From NCBI GenBank assembly GCA_938034905.1, contig CALHLF010000018.1, forward strand, positions 38,235-102,234: a stretch of 64,000 nucleotides of DNA. The letters are read 5' to 3'. Below, piece by piece: positions 59,146-64,000 of the stretch; the stretch's first letter is position 1, and each line of letters starts with the position of its first letter. Under the pieces are notes generated by a model, which had not been told where the DNA came from, did not search any database, and worked only from the letters and a program-made list of their open reading frames with translations. The position numbers and the translations under genes were made by a program. Source of the stretch: an uncultured bacterium. Its GTDB lineage: Bacteria > Dictyoglomota > Dictyoglomia > Dictyoglomales > Dictyoglomaceae.

Positions 59146-59766
59146 TTAAGTTGTAATTTCACCCTCAACTTTAGTTTCTGCTTCTATCTCGCCCCTTTGA
59201 GGAGCAAGAATTGATACAACTACTTCATTTAAGGGTGTTAAAATCTTTATTTTCTCAGAAACTTTTATATCTCCCACTAATATTGAATCTCCAATATCTA
59301 AAGAAGAAATATCAACCTCTATATGAGTTGGAATATCTGCAGGTAAAGCTCTTATATAGATCTCACTAATACCATGCTGAAGAACTCCACCTTTTTTAAT
59401 CCCAATAGCATCACCAACTAATAATATTGGTATGTGAGTATCTACTAGCTCGTCCATTTTCACCGCATGAAAGTCAGCATGAATAATAGAATCAGTTAAT
59501 GGATCAATTTGAAAATCTTGTAAAAGAGCATTTTCAACTTTTGATTCTACCCCATCCTCAATATTAATTTTAAGAATATATGCTTCTGGTTCATATTTCC
59601 CTTTTTTAAATAGCTTTTGGAACTCTTTTCTATCTATAGCTAAAGGAATACTTTCTTCTAAATGATGTCCATATAATATAGCAGGTATCTTCCCTTCTTT
59701 TCTATATTTTTTTGCCCACCCCTTTCCAACTTTTCTTCTATATGCTTTTATCTCAAGTACCTCCAT
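59146..59766 (-). CDS. rplY: Ribosomal protein L25/Ctc (two-domain form)
   Basis: 206 residues: an N-terminal L25 5S-rRNA-binding domain (about 1-95, with AILYGHHLEESIPLAIDRKE) and a C-terminal TL5/Ctc beta domain (about 100-190). Its RNA target, 5S rRNA, is encoded nearby at 63869-63984. Strong upstream site AAAGGAGGTTCTTAAA. The order glmU-prs-ctc is also seen in Bacillus. Confidence 0.95.
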   Translation of the reverse strand: MEVLEIKAYRRKVGKGWAKKYRKEGKIPAILYGHHLEESIPLAIDRKEFQKLFKKGKYEPEAYILKINIEDGVESKVENALLQDFQIDPLTDSIIHADFHAVKMDELVDTHIPILLVGDAIGIKKGGVLQHGISEIYIRALPADIPTHIEVDISSLDIGDSILVGDIKVSEKIKILTPLNEVVVSILAPQRGEIEAETKVEGEITT

Positions 59767-59789
59767 TTTAAGAACCTCCTTTTACTTAA

Positions 59790-60731
59790 TTAATCAAATA
59801 ATGAACTCAAAGAATCTTTATTCGATATTCTTTTTATAGCTTCTCCCAATAAACTTCCAACAGACAGAATCTTAAGTTTAGGAACGATTTTAGATTCATC
59901 AATAGGAAGGGTGTTTGTAATAACTAATTCCTTAATCTCAGATTTTTGTAACTCTTCTGGAGCATTATTCGTAAGAATTCCATGAGTAACAGCAGAATAT
60001 ATGTCTCGTGCACCTTTTTCTCTTAAAAGTCTTGCTGCAGAGAATAAAGTATTCCCAGTAGTTACAATATCATCACAGATAATTACATCCTTATTTTTTA
60101 CATCTCCAATTATTTCCTCAACCTCTGCCACCTCAGGAGCAGGCCTTCTTTTATATATTATAGCTAAGGGAGTATGTAATCTATTAGCCAAGGCTTTTGC
60201 CCGAGCAACACCCCCTATGTCTGGAGAAACTACCACAGGATTTTTAAGATCTATATCTTGAAAATATCTTGTGAATAAAGGCAAGGCTGATAAATTATCT
60301 AAAGGAATATCAAAAAAACCTTGAATTTGACCTGCATGAAGATCCATAGTTACAACCCTATTTGCTCCTGCAACAGTCAATAGATTTGCTACAAGTTTTG
60401 CAGTTATAGGTTCCCTTGATTTTGTTTTTCTATCTTGGCGAGCATAAGCAAAATAAGGAATAACTGCAGTAACAGCTTCTGCGGATGCTCTTTTAAGGGC
60501 ATCAATTATAATTAATAATTCCATAAAATATTCATTTACAGAATTACCTAAGGACTGAATAACGTAAACCTCTGCGCCTCGAACACTTTTAACAATTCTT
60601 GCATAAATCTCACCATCGGAAAATCTTCTTATTTCTATTTCTCCTAATTCCACATCTAAATATTCAGCAACTTCTTTTGCCAATTTGAGATTGGATGTCC
60701 CACTATACAAGGCTAAAATTTTTTGAGTCAT
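59790..60731 (-). CDS. prs: Ribose-phosphate pyrophosphokinase
   Basis: Makes PRPP from ribose-5-P and ATP. 313 residues. FARQDRK-like YFAYARQDRKTKSREPITAK, VVTMDLHAGQIQGFFDIP and the PRPP loop VIICDDIVTTGNTLF are all present. PRPP is used by Upp in this window. AAAGGAGACTGAGAA before the ATG; four bases to glmU. Confidence 0.96.
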   Translation of the reverse strand: MTQKILALYSGTSNLKLAKEVAEYLDVELGEIEIRRFSDGEIYARIVKSVRGAEVYVIQSLGNSVNEYFMELLIIIDALKRASAEAVTAVIPYFAYARQDRKTKSREPITAKLVANLLTVAGANRVVTMDLHAGQIQGFFDIPLDNLSALPLFTRYFQDIDLKNPVVVSPDIGGVARAKALANRLHTPLAIIYKRRPAPEVAEVEEIIGDVKNKDVIICDDIVTTGNTLFSAARLLREKGARDIYSAVTHGILTNNAPEELQKSEIKELVITNTLPIDESKIVPKLKILSVGSLLGEAIKRISNKDSLSSLFD

Positions 60732-60734
60732 TTC

Positions 60735-61703
60735 TCAGTCTCCTTTAAGTTTTAATTTTGAAGAGATAAAAGAAAAAGTACCAATCTCTATATTATCCCC
60801 GATATAATAATCTTCTATTATAACATTGGAAAAAACTTTTACCCCTTTTCCTATAAAACTCTTTCCAAAAATTATAGTATTTGGATAAATAATTACGTCT
60901 TTATTCAAAATGACATCTTTTCCTATGAAGGTTAAATTTGGAGATATAAAAGAAACCCCTTCTTCCATCCATTTTTTATTTATTCTCTCCTGAATGATCC
61001 CTTGAAGATTAGCTAATTCTATTTGATTATTTACCCCCATAACTTCATAAGGATCTGTTATCAAAGCCTCAATTTTTTCTCTTTTATTTAATAACAAAGA
61101 TATGGTATCTGTAAGATAGAATTCCCTTTGAACATTATCATTAGATAAATAAGGTAAAACTTCTTTTAGTTTCTTCCATTTAAAAACATATATAGAAGTA
61201 TTAATTTCTTTGATCTTTTTTTCTTCTCCAGTAGCATCTTTATCTTCCACGATTTTTAAAATTCTCCCATTAGAATCTCTTACTACCCTTCCATATCCCT
61301 GAGGATTCTCAATAAATGTTGTAAGTAGAGTACAAGTATTATTATTTCTTTCATGAGTTTCACATAACAATTTTAAAGTTTCCTCTTTAATCAAGGGAAC
61401 ATCTCCAGGTAAAATTAAGATATTTCCATCAAATTCTCCTAAAAAAGGTACTAATTGTTTCACCGCATCTCCAGTTCCCAATGGTTTCTCTTGAATAATT
61501 AAATGATCTCTATATTCCCTATATAAAACATTATATAGTTTAGGACTTACTATTAAAAAATACCTTTCTACAATTTTTGATACTAAATCTATTAAATAAT
61601 AAATAATAGAGCGATCCAAAAGAGGATGGAGAACTTTGGGGCGCTCTGTTTTCATTCTTTTCCCTTGTCCTGCTGATAATATAGCTGCTATCCAGTCCTT
61701 CAT
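60735..61703 (-). CDS. glmU: GlmU-like uridylyltransferase with a truncated acetyltransferase domain
   Basis: 322 residues, against about 450 in standard GlmU. The N-terminal uridylyltransferase (about 1-230) is intact: AAILSAGQGKRMKTERPKVLHPL, PLGTGDAVKQL, LPGDVPLI, EDKDATGEEKKIKEINTSIY. A few hexapeptide coils follow (about 250-320), ending in FISSKLKLKGD. The remaining beta-helix and the residues needed for GlcN-1-P acetylation are missing, and prs begins four bases on, so no frameshifted remainder exists. The ATG has no ribosome-binding site and lies 16 bases from the tRNA-Gln 3' end, suggesting co-transcription with it. Confidence 0.88.
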   Translation of the reverse strand: MKDWIAAILSAGQGKRMKTERPKVLHPLLDRSIIYYLIDLVSKIVERYFLIVSPKLYNVLYREYRDHLIIQEKPLGTGDAVKQLVPFLGEFDGNILILPGDVPLIKEETLKLLCETHERNNNTCTLLTTFIENPQGYGRVVRDSNGRILKIVEDKDATGEEKKIKEINTSIYVFKWKKLKEVLPYLSNDNVQREFYLTDTISLLLNKREKIEALITDPYEVMGVNNQIELANLQGIIQERINKKWMEEGVSFISPNLTFIGKDVILNKDVIIYPNTIIFGKSFIGKGVKVFSNVIIEDYYIGDNIEIGTFSFISSKLKLKGD

Positions 61704-61719
61704 AAATCATTAGAAAAAT

Positions 61720-61795
61720 TGGCTGGGGAGGCTGGATTCGAACCAGCGAATGGCGGATCCAAAGTCCGCTGCCTTACCAGCTTGGCTACTCCCCA
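61720..61795 (-). tRNA. tRNA-Gln (anticodon TTG)
   Basis: A 76-base cloverleaf with CCA encoded: acceptor stem TGGGGAG paired with CTCCCCA, D-loop AGCTGGTAAGGC, anticodon stem GCGGA/TCCGC with loop CTTTGGA (anticodon TTG, reads CAA), and T-arm CTGGTTCGAATCCAG. It sits between a strong promoter and glmU, so the tRNA is probably cut from the 5' end of the glmU message. Confidence 0.95.
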
Positions 61796-61806
61796 GTCCA
61801 CATTCA

Positions 61807-61835
61807 ATTATAGCTTATGGTGAAAAACTGGTCAA
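61807..61835 (-). promoter_or_regulatory. Sigma-70 promoter of tRNA-Gln and glmU
   Basis: On the minus strand, -35 TTGACC (61830-61835), a 17-base spacer and a perfect -10 TATAAT (61807-61812). The start point would be near 61800, five bases before the tRNA. This is the best promoter match in the window and probably feeds the tRNA-glmU-prs-rplY run. Confidence 0.85.
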
Positions 61836-61848
61836 TAAATGGTAAAAT
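61820..61848 (+). promoter_or_regulatory. Candidate promoter of pgpH, overlapping the tRNA-Gln promoter
   Basis: GTGAAA (61820-61825), 17 bases, TAAAAT (61843-61848). The start point would be near 61855, about three bases before the pgpH ATG. No ribosome-binding site is present before that ATG, which agrees with a nearly leaderless transcript. It occupies the same DNA as the opposite promoter. Confidence 0.5.
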
Positions 61849-61857
61849 ATTCTTACT

Positions 61858-63879
61858 ATGAAGAAAAATAAGCTTAACAAAAAAGTAATAATAGCAAAAG
61901 TATATAGAATTAAAGAAAAGCTAAAAAAAGAAAGTTTATCTATAACACTCTTAATTTTTATTATAATAAATAGCATTATCCTTAGTGTAGATTTTTTTGT
62001 GACTCCTCCATTAAGTTTAGGTAAAATTTCTCCTAAAAATATTGAGGCCCCAAGATCTATTGTTTATATCGATAAAGAAGAGACAAATAGACTGAGAACT
62101 CTTCTTTTATCTCAATTTAAACCAGTCTATAAAATTGATCAGAATATCACCATAAATGTATTAAGAAAATTAGAAGTAATATTTAAAAATTTCTATGGGG
62201 TTAGTGAAAAATCCCAAAAATATTTATCTTCCATTCCCCCTTCAAAAATAAATACCATCATAGTTAGAACTGAAGTTTGGTTGTCTGATATATATTCAAA
62301 GGGTATTTCTAATGAAAACTTAGAAGCAAGAAAAAATGAGTTTGCAAGTTTCTTAAAAAGAGAATTTGACTTTCCTTCTTATCTATCTGAGGAGCTCTCA
62401 AATATTCTCATCGAATCTAATATATACATAGATGAAAAGGAGACAGAATTAAAAAAACAAGAATTATTAAAATCAATAAAACCTGTAGAAAAGCTTATTT
62501 CAAAGGGAGATATAATAGTAAAGAGGGGAGAAATAATTGATGAAGAAAAATACAAGATATTAGATACTCTTGGGCTTACAACTTCTTTTAACAATATCAT
62601 AAGATTTATAAGCTTAGTAAGTCTTGTTGTCTTATTTCAAATTTCTCAAAGACTTTTTTACTTCAAACTTAATGCGAGTTCAGATCTAAATATTTTTATT
62701 TTATCACAAGTACTCTTTTCTTTAGGTTTATTTCTGATTAAAATTTTCTCTATAATTTCTCCTTATTTATCTCCTTTGTCTTCAATTTTCTTCTTATCCC
62801 TACCCATATTAAATATACCCTACTCTATCCTTATGAATTCTCAACTTTCTATTCTCCATGGTCTAATTAATAATTCCTTTTTATTCCTTTTAATCTCTAT
62901 TTTTAATCTTTTAGTCATTGCATATTTTCTAAGGGAAATTGAGGATAGATCAAAATTTATAAAGACTGCTTTTTATTTATTACTTACCAACTTACTTTTG
63001 ATAATTCTTTTCAATTTCTTTTTAGGAGATCATATTATTGAAATCACTGAAATTCTTAGTATTTTTATAAATCCCTTCTTATCTACAATCTTAGCCCTTG
63101 GACTTTTGCCCTTTTTAGAGAATATCTTTAGAATTGCAACTCCGTTAAGACTACTAGAACTTTCTAATCCAAATTATCCTCTTCTACATAAGCTATTTTT
63201 AGAAGCTCCCGGAACCTACTATCATAGCTTAATTGTGGGTAATATTGCGGAAAGAGCAGCAGAAGCATCTAATGCTAATATCTATCTTGTAAGAGTTGCA
63301 TCTCTTTATCATGATATTGGTAAGATAAAAAGACCTCAATATTTCATAGAAAATCTAATGCCGGGACAAATTAATCCTCACAATTCTCTTAATCCCTATA
63401 TAAGTGCCATTATAATTAAAAATCACACGAATGATGGTTCACAAATTGCAAATGAGTATAAATTTCCTAAATCGATAATAGATATAATAGAACAGCATCA
63501 TGGAACAAGTCTTATCACATATTTTTATTATAAACAGAAAGAGATATCCAACTCTTTAATTCCTGAAGGGGACTTTAGATATTTAGGTCCAAAACCTAAA
63601 TCCAAGGAGGCAGCAATAGTTATGCTCGCAGACAACATTGAGGCTGCAACAAGATCTTTAAATAATCCCTCACCTGAAACAATAGAAAAAATAGTTAGAA
63701 GAATAATAAATGAAAAAATTACTGATGGTCAATTAGAAAATACTAATCTGACTTTAGAAGAATTAGAGAAAATTTCTCAGAGTTTTATAAAAACTCTTTT
63801 AAGTATGAGACATCCCCGAATACCTTATCCTCAAGAGTTAAAATTTTCAAAAAACAGAAAGGAGGCTTCCTGGCGATGA
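61858..63879 (+). CDS. pgpH: PgpH-like cyclic-di-AMP phosphodiesterase (7TM-HD)
   Basis: 673 residues. An N-terminal helix (about 24-42) leads into an extracytoplasmic domain (about 60-245), then about seven membrane helices (about 255-435) and a cytoplasmic HD domain with HSLIVGNIAERAAEAS, LYHDIGKIKRPQYF and EQHHGTSLITYF. This is the 7TMR-HD layout of PgpH, which degrades c-di-AMP in Listeria and Bacillus. There is no ribosome-binding site and the promoter lies right before it. Its 3' end overlaps the 5S rRNA gene by 11 bp, tail to tail. Confidence 0.92.
   Translation: MKKNKLNKKVIIAKVYRIKEKLKKESLSITLLIFIIINSIILSVDFFVTPPLSLGKISPKNIEAPRSIVYIDKEETNRLRTLLLSQFKPVYKIDQNITINVLRKLEVIFKNFYGVSEKSQKYLSSIPPSKINTIIVRTEVWLSDIYSKGISNENLEARKNEFASFLKREFDFPSYLSEELSNILIESNIYIDEKETELKKQELLKSIKPVEKLISKGDIIVKRGEIIDEEKYKILDTLGLTTSFNNIIRFISLVSLVVLFQISQRLFYFKLNASSDLNIFILSQVLFSLGLFLIKIFSIISPYLSPLSSIFFLSLPILNIPYSILMNSQLSILHGLINNSFLFLLISIFNLLVIAYFLREIEDRSKFIKTAFYLLLTNLLLIILFNFFLGDHIIEITEILSIFINPFLSTILALGLLPFLENIFRIATPLRLLELSNPNYPLLHKLFLEAPGTYYHSLIVGNIAERAAEASNANIYLVRVASLYHDIGKIKRPQYFIENLMPGQINPHNSLNPYISAIIIKNHTNDGSQIANEYKFPKSIIDIIEQHHGTSLITYFYYKQKEISNSLIPEGDFRYLGPKPKSKEAAIVMLADNIEAATRSLNNPSPETIEKIVRRIINEKITDGQLENTNLTLEELEKISQSFIKTLLSMRHPRIPYPQELKFSKNRKEASWR
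63849..63866 (-). terminator. Possible rRNA terminator formed with the 5S outer stem
   Basis: On the minus strand, after the 5S 3' end, GCCTCCT (63860-63866) is followed by TTCTG and T6 (63849-63854). GCCTCCT can pair with AGGAGGC (63985-63991, minus) just before the 5S 5' end, extending the 5S terminal helix by 7 bp with an AA bulge. A stem closing on 5S with a U-tract after it could serve both processing and termination. Confidence 0.4.
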
Positions 63880-63984
63880 CCTACTCTCCCACCCCGTTGC
63901 CAGGGCAGTACCATCGGCGCTGGAGGGCTTAGCTTCCGTGTTCGGAATGGGAACGGGCGTTTCCCCTCCGCTCTTATCACCAGG
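63869..63984 (-). rRNA. rrf: 5S ribosomal RNA
   Basis: About 116 bases. Helix I is CCTGG...CCAGG; conserved CCATTCCGAACACGGAAG, TAAGCCCTCCAGCGCCGATGG and GGGAGAGTAGG sequences are present. The 5' boundary is set by the start of helix I. It is on the minus strand at the right edge, so a 23S gene is expected beyond position 64000. It is much more GC-rich than the surrounding DNA, as expected for a thermophile. The last bases overlap the pgpH stop region. Confidence 0.93.
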
Positions 63985-64000
63985 GCCTCCTCCTCAATTA

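Overview
The window is AT-rich, gene-dense DNA from a diderm, probably thermophilic bacterium. It combines a lipid A / outer-membrane assembly cluster with gene orders familiar from Firmicutes (rpmE-tdk-prfA-prmC-tsaC-rpiB-glyA-upp; rny-ymdB-spoVS; tmk-darA-holB-ricT; glmU-prs-rplY). With AGA/AGG-rich arginine codons, a short archaeal-type ProRS and ThyX, this fits Dictyoglomus (Dictyoglomota) best. The assignment is an inference, not a database result. No insertion sequence, prophage, CRISPR array or obvious foreign island was seen.

Layout. (1) 1-9031, plus strand: a tightly coupled operon with a charged membrane-anchored protein, MoxR ATPase, DUF58 protein, two membrane vWA proteins and a phosphodiester-glycosidase-family secreted protein. 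(2) 9025-61795, minus strand throughout, reading from high to low coordinates: tRNA-Gln, glmU-like, prs, rplY, degV, R3H-ATPase, tmk, darA, holB, ricT, a possible nuclease, rarA, a deacetylase-like lipoprotein and a PfkB kinase; then rseP-ispG-rny-ymdB-spoVS ending at a hairpin terminator (44796-44834); then rpmE-thyX-tdk-DUF1385-prfA-prmC-tsaC-rpiB-glyA-upp-murA. This runs by a 4-bp overlap directly into the outer-membrane cluster: tamB-like, bamA, a second small Omp85-like protein, two skp/ompH genes, lpxD, lpxC, fabZ, lpxA, lpxB, an LpxB-related protein, msbA, a GnnA-like oxidoreductase, another LpxB-related protein, a TPR protein, lptB and DUF3084. proS, dut, an EF-G paralogue, DUF951 and proB finish the run. 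(3) 61858-63879, plus strand: a PgpH-like c-di-AMP phosphodiesterase. (4) 63869-63984, minus strand: 5S rRNA, the tail of an rRNA operon that enters from beyond the right edge.

How the genes work together. The 14-36 kb block looks like one unit for envelope construction: lipid A acyl and sugar chemistry (LpxA/C/D/B and relatives), lipid export (MsbA, LptB), beta-barrel insertion (BamA, Skp) and a TamB-like bridge, coupled to peptidoglycan precursor synthesis through MurA. dTTP supply is spread over dut, thyX, tdk and tmk. c-di-AMP sensing (DarA) and breakdown (PgpH) are both present.

Most notable points: the tamB-like gene is split by a -1 frame change on a nine-T run; RNase Y seems to start at an ATT codon; BamA appears to have eight POTRA domains; three LpxB-fold proteins share one cluster; the GlmU lacks its acetyltransferase half; tRNA-Gln and pgpH have interleaved divergent promoters; and pgpH overlaps the 5S rRNA gene tail to tail.
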